This document shows, piece by piece, positions 1 to 5,982 of a stretch of 10,602 nucleotides of DNA. Under the pieces are notes generated by a model. It made no database searches, had not been told where the DNA came from, and saw nothing but the letters and a program-made list of their open reading frames with translations. The stretch is taken from assembly GCA_017959525.1 (NCBI GenBank), contig JAGDAL010000230.1:1-10602 (forward strand). The letters are read 5' to 3'. Source of the DNA: Lachnospiraceae bacterium. GTDB taxonomy: Bacteria > Bacillota > Clostridia > Lachnospirales > Lachnospiraceae. Every line of letters starts with the position of its first letter. Position 1 is the first letter of the stretch. The translations under genes were made by a program, and so were the position numbers.

Positions 1-605
1 CCTTGGTACTTCCGGCAGGAGCAGAGCATCAGACCGGAAAAAATGCAGACATTACCATGGATACAACAAATTCCCTTTTCAAGGATCATCCAACTGCAAC
101 CATCAAGCATGAGGGCAACCATATCACATTTACGGATGTGGAAGGATTCTCTCTTTCTATGAAGTTAGAGGCTGATTATGAAGGCACCGTCCATTGTGAA
201 GTCACCGACATTGGACCGATGGACCTCCAGGTAGGTGCCAACATGGGCCAGCAGATTACCGTACGTATTCCGTCCATCTCTTCCGAGTATCTGTACTTAG
301 ATGAAGTAGATGTCAGCAAGGTAGGCGGACCGGAGCGTGCCATGACTCGTTTGGATGAAGCCCTTGCAACCGTAAATGATATTCGTGCAAACCTGGGTGC
401 ATACACCAACCGTTTGGAGTACACCGTATCCAGTTTGAACGCAACCCATGAGAATATGAACTCCGCAATCTCCCGTATCGCCGATGTCGATATGGCAACC
501 GAGATGGTAGAGTATACCAAGGACAACGTATTGCAGCAGGCCGGTACCTCTGCATTATCCCAGGCCAACGAATTACCACAGATGGCATTGCAGTTGTTAC
601 AGTAG
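1..605 (+). CDS. fliC/hag: Flagellin, C-terminal part (5' end outside window)
   Basis: This is the structural subunit of the flagellar filament, exported through the flagellar type III apparatus. The frame is open to the window's left edge, so the N-terminal D0/D1 helices are missing; the TTG at position 3 is not a credible start. Numbering from that codon, residues about 20-100 look like the end of the variable domain leading into a stretch containing MDLQVGANMGQQITVRI. The C-terminal D1 helix follows (RLEYTVSSLNATHENMNSA), then the C-terminal D0 helix: ADVDMATEMVEYTKDNVLQQ, AGTSALSQANELPQ and a final LQLLQ. The DxDMAxEMVEYTK and QAGTSxLxQAN signatures make the family certain. A FliS-like chaperone gene starts 15 bases downstream, as in many flagellin operons. 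Filament assembly and TLR5-relevant N-terminal residues cannot be judged from this fragment. Confidence 0.96.
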   Translation, partial: LVLPAGAEHQTGKNADITMDTTNSLFKDHPTATIKHEGNHITFTDVEGFSLSMKLEADYEGTVHCEVTDIGPMDLQVGANMGQQITVRIPSISSEYLYLDEVDVSKVGGPERAMTRLDEALATVNDIRANLGAYTNRLEYTVSSLNATHENMNSAISRIADVDMATEMVEYTKDNVLQQAGTSALSQANELPQMALQLLQ

Positions 606-620
606 AAGGGAAGGTAACCC

Positions 621-1139
621 ATGAATAAAGAGCAGGTACAAGCCTTTACCAAGCGGATTTCCGGTGGAAATCGAAGCGAGATTATCGTCGTCTTGTTTGA
701 TATATTTATGGTATACGAGCAGGACGCTCGCAATGCTTTGTTGGAAATCCAACAGGCTAGAGCAGAGCAGAACTATGAGAAAAAAGTGAACGCAACCAAG
801 GCGTATCGAGAGGGCATTCGCCACGCGTCTATGGTGTTGCGCCACTTAGAAGACGATCTGAATTTTGATCAGGAAATATCCAACCAACTATTTCGATTAT
901 ATACGTACTGTGAGCGCACGTTAGCACGCGCCACGTACAAGGAAGACCCGGAACTGTTTGACCGGGTGGAGAAGGTGATGGGGGAACTTCGCGAAGCATT
1001 TGTTGCCGTAGCCGCCGAGGATACTTCGGCGCCTCTGATGGCCAACACGCAGAAATACGTGGCCGGCTATACATACGGCAGAACAGATGTTAAGGAAATG
1101 GCTGTAAACTTCGACATTTCACGAGGTTTTCTAGCATAA
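621..1139 (+). CDS. fliS: FliS-like flagellar export chaperone with C-terminal tail
   Basis: Likely the cytoplasmic chaperone that binds the C-terminal D0 helix of flagellin and prevents early polymerisation. Residues about 1-131 follow the FliS four-helix pattern: SEIIVVLFDIFMVYEQDARN matches the conserved first helix (normally ExxxxLYDxxxxxxxxA), NFDQEISNQLFRLYTYCERT matches the LN.D.EIS..L..LY.Y..R. block, and VEKVMGELREAFVAV is the last helix. The protein is 172 residues, against roughly 120-135 for typical FliS; the extra tail (132-172) includes KYVAGYTYGRTDV and ends in SRGFLA. ATG 621 has an AAGGGAAGG ribosome site upstream and lies 15 bases after the flagellin stop, so the two are probably cotranscribed. 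A terminator follows. The family call is strong from context; the function of the tail is unknown. Confidence 0.85.
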   Translation: MNKEQVQAFTKRISGGNRSEIIVVLFDIFMVYEQDARNALLEIQQARAEQNYEKKVNATKAYREGIRHASMVLRHLEDDLNFDQEISNQLFRLYTYCERTLARATYKEDPELFDRVEKVMGELREAFVAVAAEDTSAPLMANTQKYVAGYTYGRTDVKEMAVNFDISRGFLA

Positions 1140-1156
1140 TAGGCGACACCGCCTAT
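1139..1156 (+). other. Short perfect hairpin just after the fliS stop
   Basis: ATAGGCG (1139-1145) and CGCCTAT (1150-1156) form a perfect 7-bp stem with an ACAC tetraloop, starting within the fliS stop codon. It has no T-run of its own and lies 10 bases before the terminator stem. It may help protect the mRNA 3' end or assist termination. Structure is seen in the sequence; the role is inference. Confidence 0.5.
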
Positions 1157-1165
1157 AACGGGTGA

Positions 1166-1206
1166 ATGCACTGGTGGCAACGGATGGTAACCAGTGTATT
1201 TTTTTT
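1166..1206 (+). terminator. Rho-independent terminator of the flagellin-fliS unit
   Basis: The stem ATGCACTGGT (1166-1175) pairs with ACCAGTGTAT (1190-1199) over 10 base pairs including one G-T wobble, with a 14-base loop, and runs directly into eight T residues (1199-1206). This separates the flagellar genes from fprA. Confidence 0.9.
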
Positions 1207-1237
1207 GCTTATTTTGGGGTAAAATAAGAGCTATAAC
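1207..1237 (+). promoter_or_regulatory. Inverted repeat and possible promoter upstream of fprA
   Basis: Between the fliS terminator and the fprA ribosome site lies a perfect 8-bp inverted repeat, CTTATTTT (1208-1215) and AAAATAAG (1221-1228), around GGGGT. A TATAAC hexamer at 1232-1237 could be a -10 box, but only a poor -35 (TTATTT, 1209-1214) lies 17 bases upstream, inside the repeat. A weak promoter covered by an operator is plausible, since fprA sits between two terminators and needs its own start. The regulator is unknown, and I do not assign the repeat to a known FNR, PerR or Rex box. Confidence 0.4.
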
Positions 1238-1261
1238 GAGAACAAAAAGGAGGGCTTTTAC

Positions 1262-2422
1262 ATGCATAACATGAACATATCCGACCACATTCTGTACGTG
1301 GGCGCGGACGATACAACACTGGATTTGTTTGAGAGCCAGTATCCGGTACCGGAGGGCGTATCCTATAACTCTTACGTCATCCTCGATGAGAAAATCGCAG
1401 TAATGGATACGGTGGATGCCAGAGGTAGTGAGACCTGGCGGGATTCTCTGGCCAAGGTCTTAGGAGGCAGAACACCGGATTACTTAATCGTACAGCATTT
1501 GGAACCGGATCATTCTGCCAATATTGCATACTTAGCAGAGCGTTATCCGGCCATGCAGCTGGTGGGAACCGCCAAGACCAAGCAGATGATTCCGCAGTTT
1601 TTCGACGAAGATCTCTCGGTCAGATTCCAGGTGGTAGGCGAGGGCGATACCTTATCCTTGGGTAGCCACACCCTGCAGTTTGTTATGGCTCCGATGATTC
1701 ATTGGCCGGAAGTCATGATGAGTTATGAGCAGAGCGAGAAGGTATTTTTCTCCGCAGATGCCTTCGGAACCTTCGGTGCGATTTGCAACGATATTCCGTG
1801 GGAGCAGGAAGCCAGCCATTACTACCTGAATATTGTAGGGAAGTACGGCAGCAGCGTGCAGGCCCTTCTGAAGAAGGCTGCAGGACTGGATATTGCTACC
1901 ATTGCCCCGCTGCACGGACCGGTATTACGAGAGAACCTTGGTTTCTATCTGGATAAATACAACATTTGGAGTAGCTATACCGTAGAGAAGGAAGGCGTAT
2001 TGATCTGCTTCGCATCCATTCACGGCAACACCAAACGTGCGGTGTGCCACTTCGCAGATGAGCTGCAGGCGCAGGGCATCAAGGTCAAGACCGTGGACTT
2101 AACCCGCGAGGATGTATCCGAAGCTGTGGAGAAGTGCTTCCAGTATGGCAAGATCATTCTGGCAGCCTGCACCTATGACGGTGTTCTGTTCCCGCCGATG
2201 GAAGATTTGCTCTATCACTTGGAGATTAAGAACTTCCAGAACCGCCGGAGTGGGCTGGTAGAGAACGGTTCCTGGGCTCCGGTAGCGGCCAAGAAGATGA
2301 AGGACCGTTTGGAAGCCATGAAGGATATCGAGATCTGTGAGCAGATTGTAACCATTAAGACCACCCGCAAAGACGCAGATCAGGCGGCTTGGGATGCACT
2401 TCGGCAACAGATTCTTGCTTAA
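1262..2422 (+). CDS. fprA: Class A flavodiiron protein (O2/NO reductase)
   Basis: Cytoplasmic flavodiiron protein that reduces O2 to water and/or NO to N2O, usually fed by rubredoxin; a detoxification enzyme of anaerobes. Residues about 1-240 are the metallo-beta-lactamase-like diiron domain. The expected ligands are all visible: H79, E81 and D83 in QHLEPDHSANI, H147 in MIHWPEVMM, D166 in FFSADAFGTFG and H218 in IAPLHGPVL. Residues about 245-386 are the flavodoxin-like FMN domain, with the phosphate loop ASIHGNTKRA at 251-260. At 386 residues it is close to the usual size of about 400 and lacks fused rubredoxin or flavin-reductase domains. ATG 1262 is chosen because AAGGAGGG (1247-1254) sits 7 bases upstream; ATG 1271 is a weaker alternative. 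It is monocistronic, flanked by terminators, and no rubredoxin gene is in the window. Preference for O2 or NO cannot be read from sequence. Confidence 0.95.
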   Translation: MHNMNISDHILYVGADDTTLDLFESQYPVPEGVSYNSYVILDEKIAVMDTVDARGSETWRDSLAKVLGGRTPDYLIVQHLEPDHSANIAYLAERYPAMQLVGTAKTKQMIPQFFDEDLSVRFQVVGEGDTLSLGSHTLQFVMAPMIHWPEVMMSYEQSEKVFFSADAFGTFGAICNDIPWEQEASHYYLNIVGKYGSSVQALLKKAAGLDIATIAPLHGPVLRENLGFYLDKYNIWSSYTVEKEGVLICFASIHGNTKRAVCHFADELQAQGIKVKTVDLTREDVSEAVEKCFQYGKIILAACTYDGVLFPPMEDLLYHLEIKNFQNRRSGLVENGSWAPVAAKKMKDRLEAMKDIEICEQIVTIKTTRKDADQAAWDALRQQILA

Positions 2423-2461
2423 GTGGATTAGCATTTTAGAAAAAGTTTATAATTACAGGAA

Positions 2462-2497
2462 GTCGGTGCATGCCTACACGGTGTGCACCGATTTTTT
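2462..2497 (+). terminator. Rho-independent terminator of fprA
   Basis: GTCGGTGCA (2462-2470) pairs with TGCACCGAT (2484-2492) over 9 base pairs, one a G-T wobble, with a 13-base loop, followed by a run of T (2492-2497). It ends the fprA transcript 40 bases after its stop codon. Confidence 0.88.
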
Positions 2498-2521
2498 ATA
2501 CGGGTGCAAAAAAACAGGGGC

Positions 2522-2550
2522 TTGCAAGAGGCTTGTGACGTGGGTATAGT
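2522..2550 (+). promoter_or_regulatory. Sigma-A-like promoter of the tad operon
   Basis: A -35 hexamer TTGCAA (2522-2527; 4 of 6 matches to consensus) is followed after exactly 17 bases by a -10 hexamer TATAGT (2545-2550; 5 of 6). The predicted start of transcription is near 2557, giving a 5' leader of only about 23 bases before the first tad gene. It lies just downstream of the fprA terminator, where an operon promoter is expected. Confidence 0.65.
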
Positions 2551-2566
2551 GTGTGCTTGTCACAAG
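2532..2566 (+). promoter_or_regulatory. 8-bp inverted repeat around the tad -10 box and ribosome site
   Basis: CTTGTGAC (2532-2539) and GTCACAAG (2559-2566) are perfect inverted copies separated by 19 bases. The left arm lies in the promoter spacer, the TATAGT -10 box is in the middle, and the right arm runs into the AAGGAGG ribosome site (2564-2570) of the first tad gene. As DNA this could be an operator occluding the promoter. In any longer RNA reading in from upstream, it could fold and mask the ribosome site. Geometry is seen; function is inference. Confidence 0.5.
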
Positions 2567-2579
2567 GAGGCACGAAAAC

Positions 2580-3095
2580 ATGATGGAACACATCGTAGCA
2601 TTTCTCGTGCTGACAGTTGCCGTGGGATTCGATTGGAAACACTATCGGATACCCAACACCTTAGTACTGATCGGATTTGGCGCAGGCCTGATTCTATCGG
2701 TCATCCGGGAAGGCTCCATGGGACTACTCCATGGCCTGCTGCGGGCAGCAATCCCTGTTTTTGCATTATATCTTCTTTTCTTTGTGCGCACCTTAGGCGC
2801 CGGGGATATCAAACTTTTCGCTGTAACGGCAACCATGTGCAGCACAACCGAAGAGGTATGGAAAATCATACTTCTGTCTTTTGTAATCGGCGCAGTCATT
2901 GGCTTGATTCGCCTGTTACTCAACGGACAATTATTCGTCCGAATTTCCAATTTTGTAACCTATTTTTTGCAATGCGTGCAGAGCCAAAGCGTGGAGCCCT
3001 ACCAAACGATTGCTCCCAAAGAAGCATATTTGCATTTTAGCGTATGCATTCTACTGGCCTATGCCGCGGTAACCTTATGGGAGGTAAGAGTGTGA
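2580..3095 (+). CDS. tadV: Type IV prepilin peptidase, TadV/CpaA-like (A24 family)
   Basis: Membrane aspartyl protease that removes the short leader of Flp prepilins and pseudopilins at the cytoplasmic face. The 171-residue protein lacks the N-methylation domain of the large PilD enzymes, as is usual for TadV/CpaA. Both catalytic aspartates are visible: D18 in GFDWKHYRIPN and D76 in the GAGD motif (TLGAGDIKLFA). Hydrophobic segments lie at about 5-17, 28-41, 53-69, 92-108 and 150-166. ATG 2580 is chosen because AAGGAGG (2564-2570) is 9 bases upstream; an ATG follows immediately at 2583. It is the first gene of the tad operon, and its stop overlaps the GTG start of the next gene. A second A24 peptidase closes the operon at 9735. 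Confidence 0.9.
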   Translation: MMEHIVAFLVLTVAVGFDWKHYRIPNTLVLIGFGAGLILSVIREGSMGLLHGLLRAAIPVFALYLLFFVRTLGAGDIKLFAVTATMCSTTEEVWKIILLSFVIGAVIGLIRLLLNGQLFVRISNFVTYFLQCVQSQSVEPYQTIAPKEAYLHFSVCILLAYAAVTLWEVRV

Positions 3096-4090
3096 AGCTT
3101 TTAATCTGTGATGATGATGTGGCTTATGTGGAAGCGTTGGTGAAGCATTTGCTGAATGAGAATTCCAAGTTGTACGAGATTCGGGCGTATACGACCATCA
3201 GCGGTCTGATGCACGATCGCGGAGAATACGATGTGGGAATCCTGGGTGAGCAGTATCTGAAACTGTATGTGGGCGAGGAGTTGGAGAATGTGTACATCCA
3301 TCACCCGCTGTTGTTGAAAGCGCAGGTGGACGGGGATGTGGATGGCGTGGAATCCATCTCCAAGTATCAGAGCATGCGCGGATTCAAATCCCAGTTGGCC
3401 AAAACCTGTGGCAATGGCATGCAGGGTGTGGTGCGGGAGCAAAAGAGCGGCAAAGGCAGAGTGCTATGCGTTTTCTCTCCCATGCATCACGAACTGCAGT
3501 TACCCTTTGCGCTGTGTCTAAGCGACTGGTGCGGACAGCGGGAGCCGGTACTGTTTATCAATATGGAACCCATCAGCGTGCAGCCTACCTTCATCAATAT
3601 GGAAGGCCGCAGGGATTTGTTGGATCTTCTGTATGTGGCAGCCAATCGCCGAGGCATTCCGGTGGAACTGGATGATTACATCTGTGAGAGTGAAGGCATT
3701 CGCTTCATTCCGCCAATGAATTCTCCTACGGAGGTGGCCTACATTACCGGCGAGCAGTGGATGAGCTGCGGACGCAAGATTCGAGAGACGTTCCATGGAA
3801 CCATCATCCTGCTCTTAGATCATATGATGCAAGGCTTCGAGCAGATTGTAGCCAACTGCGACGGACTGATACTTCTGACGAAGCCGGGGGATTACTACCA
3901 CAGAAGCATGGAGGTCTTCCGTCAGCGATTCTTAGAGGAGCGCAACTTCAACTGTTGGATTCAGCAGGTTCCACTGCCCATGTCCGCAGGCGTTGCCATG
4001 GAAGATACCTATGATTTGGGCCAGATGCTGCGCAGCAAAATGGCCCGGGAGATTAGAAAGGAACTGGAACATGTCGCATACCTCGCATGA
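3092..4090 (+). CDS. tadZ: TadZ/CpaE-like pilus-localisation protein with degenerate P-loop
   Basis: Probable cytoplasmic protein that places the Tad machine, related to MinD/ParA ATPases. Residues about 1-60 resemble a receiver-like domain (LLICDDDVAYVEALVKHLL; acidic pocket D7-D9, D47 in EYDVGIL). Residues about 113-332 follow the CpaE ATPase-like fold: RVLCVFSPMHHELQLPFALC is where a SPxGGxGKTxxA deviant Walker A motif should stand, but no Gly-rich GKT remains (119-130). GTIILLLDH (226-234) and ANCDGLILLTKPGD (244-257) match the later conserved strands. It is therefore probably a poor or non-ATPase. GTG 3092 is preferred because GGGAGG (3079-3084) is 7 bases upstream and the GTGA overlap couples it to tadV; ATG 3077 would place that site inside the gene. 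The identification rests on position before cpaF and fold pattern, so it is less certain than its neighbours. Confidence 0.75.
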   Translation: MKLLICDDDVAYVEALVKHLLNENSKLYEIRAYTTISGLMHDRGEYDVGILGEQYLKLYVGEELENVYIHHPLLLKAQVDGDVDGVESISKYQSMRGFKSQLAKTCGNGMQGVVREQKSGKGRVLCVFSPMHHELQLPFALCLSDWCGQREPVLFINMEPISVQPTFINMEGRRDLLDLLYVAANRRGIPVELDDYICESEGIRFIPPMNSPTEVAYITGEQWMSCGRKIRETFHGTIILLLDHMMQGFEQIVANCDGLILLTKPGDYYHRSMEVFRQRFLEERNFNCWIQQVPLPMSAGVAMEDTYDLGQMLRSKMAREIRKELEHVAYLA

Positions 4091-5288
4091 CGGCTGTGAG
4101 TGGATTCGGCAGCAGGTGCTCTCCCGCATGGATTTAAGTCGGGAAGTGGAGGATGAAGAAATCGCCACCCTGATCCAGGAGGAAATCATCGCCTACTGCA
4201 AGGATCATCCCATGTCCATTGCCGAACGCATGGATATGGAGCGGGACGTCTTTAATTCCCTTCGGAAGTTAGACGTCTTACAGGACTTGTTGGAAGAAGA
4301 GGATATTACGGAAATCATGATCAATGGTCCGGACGATATTTTTGTGGAGCGCTTCGGAGAACTGCAACGGGTAGACAAACATTTTTCCTCCGAAGAGAAG
4401 CTGGCAGATGTAATTCAGCAGATTGTCAGCGCCACCAACCGAACCGTCAATACGTCGAGCCCCATCGTGGATACAAGGCTATCAGACGGTTCCCGTGTGA
4501 ACATCGTCCTCTCCCCGATTGCCATTGATCACAGCATTCTGTCCATACGTAAATTCCCCAAGCATCCCATCAACATGGACAGACTCTTAGCGCTTGGAAG
4601 TCTCAGCCCGGAAGTGGCAGACTTCCTTCGCATCTTAGTGCGTGCTCGCTACAACATCTTCCTCTCCGGAGGAACCGGTAGCGGCAAGACCACATTCTTA
4701 AACGCCCTGACGGAATTTATACCGCCGTCGGAACGCGTCATTACCATCGAAGATTCCGCAGAATTACAGCTCATCGGAATAGACAACCTGGTGCGCATGG
4801 AAGCCCGCAATGCCAATCTGGAAGGCAAGCTGGAGGTGCCCATCCGGGACCTGGTCAAGACCAGTCTGCGCCTTCGTCCGGATCGCATCATCATTGGTGA
4901 GTGCCGAGGGGCGGAAACTTTGGATATGCTGCAGGCCAATAATACAGGCCACAGCGGAACTTTTTCCACGGGACACGCCAACTCCTGTGTGGATATGTTA
5001 AGCCGCATGGAGACCATGGTGTTGATGGCTATGAATCTGCCACTCGTTGCAGTGCGCCAGATGATTGCCTCCGGCATCGACATTATCATCCAGCTGGGAC
5101 GACTGCCGGACCGCAGTAGAAAAATGCTGGAAATCGCAGAGGTGGAAGGCATCGTGGACGGCGAGATTCGATTACACACCCTATATGAATATACGCGGGA
5201 AGGAGGCAAGAGCCTATGGGTAAAAAGAGGAGACCTCATGCATCGGGAAAAACTACTGCAAGTCTATGGCGAAGAAGCACCCTGCTAG
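4071..5288 (+). CDS. cpaF: Tad pilus assembly ATPase, CpaF/TadA family
   Basis: Hexameric secretion ATPase of the type II/IV family that drives Flp pilus extension (and in some systems retraction). An N-terminal helical domain (1-75) leads to the conserved LLEEEDITEIMINGPDDIFV block (73-92). The ATPase core shows the Walker A GGTGSGKTT (200-208), an Asp box IEDSAEL (226-232), Walker B RIIIGECRG (272-280) and a His box STGHANS (299-305), all intact. The 405-residue length is normal. ATG 4071 overlaps the last 20 bases of tadZ and has AAAGGAA shortly upstream; the frame extends farther 5' only inside tadZ. The C-terminal tail (LWVKRGDLMHREKLLQVYG) resembles the basic end of CpaF proteins and is encoded within the tadB overlap, so the long overlap appears genuine. 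Confidence 0.96.
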   Translation: MSHTSHDGCEWIRQQVLSRMDLSREVEDEEIATLIQEEIIAYCKDHPMSIAERMDMERDVFNSLRKLDVLQDLLEEEDITEIMINGPDDIFVERFGELQRVDKHFSSEEKLADVIQQIVSATNRTVNTSSPIVDTRLSDGSRVNIVLSPIAIDHSILSIRKFPKHPINMDRLLALGSLSPEVADFLRILVRARYNIFLSGGTGSGKTTFLNALTEFIPPSERVITIEDSAELQLIGIDNLVRMEARNANLEGKLEVPIRDLVKTSLRLRPDRIIIGECRGAETLDMLQANNTGHSGTFSTGHANSCVDMLSRMETMVLMAMNLPLVAVRQMIASGIDIIIQLGRLPDRSRKMLEIAEVEGIVDGEIRLHTLYEYTREGGKSLWVKRGDLMHREKLLQVYGEEAPC

Positions 5289-5980
5289 AGGTAGGACAAA
5301 ATGTTGGAATTACAACATTGATTGCCTGGCTTTTTTACTCTTCCCCGGTGGCGGCATTGCTCTTCCCGTTGGTGGGATGGGCCAATGGAAAACGTCGAAA
5401 AGAGGCGGAAGAGAAGGCACGGACCGCGCGGTTCTACGAGGAGTATCGGGAACTGTTGTCGGCGGTATCGGCCGCGTTGGAAAACGGGCTGTCAGTAGAG
5501 AACGGATTTCGAGAAGCAGAGAAGACCCTGGAGATGTTATACGGCAAAGAGGCCATGCTTGGCGGGGCACTGCACACCCTAAATCACAAGGTGGCGGTGC
5601 GGGTGCCGGTGGAGCAGGCCTTCCTGGAATTCGCGGAAGCCTACCCTTACGAAGAGGTACAGGACTTCGCCAAGATTTTCCAATTTGGCAAGCGCATGGG
5701 CGGCAACTACTTATCCAACCTGCGGCGTTCCATCAGCAAGATGGAAGAGAGTATCGAAGTGCGACAGGAAATCGCCACAGGCTTGGCAGAGAAGCGATTG
5801 GAACTTCGGGTCATGACGGTGATGCCCCTGGGAATCCTAGGCTACATTCGGCTTAGCTCCCCGGGGTTTATGAATCCTTTGTATCACAACGTCCTAGGCT
5901 ATGGCGTCATGAGCGCCTGCCTGGCGGTATATGCCCTGTGCATCTACTTCGGAAAACGGATTGTGGAGATTGAGATATAG
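5216..5980 (+). CDS. tadB: TadB-like inner platform protein (T2SSF domain)
   Basis: Polytopic membrane protein forming, with TadC, the platform that CpaF acts on. Residues 29-56 hold the first hydrophobic segments (VGITTLIAWLFYSSPVAALL, then a basic NGKRRKEAEEK border). A cytoplasmic T2SSF helical domain follows at about 72-195 (YRELLSAVSAALENGLSVEN, then FAKIFQFGKRMGGNYLSNLR). Two C-terminal membrane segments lie at about 198-212 and 226-246, ending in FGKRIVEIEI. The 254-residue length suits a short Gram-positive TadB. ATG 5216 has an excellent AAGGAGG (5200-5206) 9 bases upstream and no credible later start, giving a 73-base overlap with cpaF. The stop is followed after 2 bases by tadC. 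Confidence 0.9.
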   Translation: MGKKRRPHASGKTTASLWRRSTLLEVGQNVGITTLIAWLFYSSPVAALLFPLVGWANGKRRKEAEEKARTARFYEEYRELLSAVSAALENGLSVENGFREAEKTLEMLYGKEAMLGGALHTLNHKVAVRVPVEQAFLEFAEAYPYEEVQDFAKIFQFGKRMGGNYLSNLRRSISKMEESIEVRQEIATGLAEKRLELRVMTVMPLGILGYIRLSSPGFMNPLYHNVLGYGVMSACLAVYALCIYFGKRIVEIEI

Positions 5981-5982
5981 CA

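Noticed and set aside
176..733. Minus-strand frame opposite the flagellin and fliS
   Set aside because: Antisense to two clearly identified genes; Cys- and Ser-rich composition and no recognisable domain.
2532..2566. CRP-type operator (TGTGA...TCACA)
   Set aside because: The half-sites resemble TGTGA/TCACA, but the spacing is far longer than the 6 bases of a CRP site, so I describe it only as an inverted repeat of unknown partner.
2483..3040. A 185-codon + strand frame overlapping the first prepilin peptidase
   Set aside because: The alternative frame gives the A24 catalytic motifs and has the ribosome site; this one has neither.
4649..5239. A 196-codon minus-strand frame opposite cpaF
   Set aside because: It lies wholly antisense to the conserved ATPase core. 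Its Ser/Arg/Met-rich composition is typical of a reverse-strand shadow, and no ribosome site or family resemblance is visible.
5266..5856. A 196-codon + strand frame inside tadB
   Set aside because: It is rich in Gly and Arg, has no recognisable pattern, and competes with the clear TadB frame.
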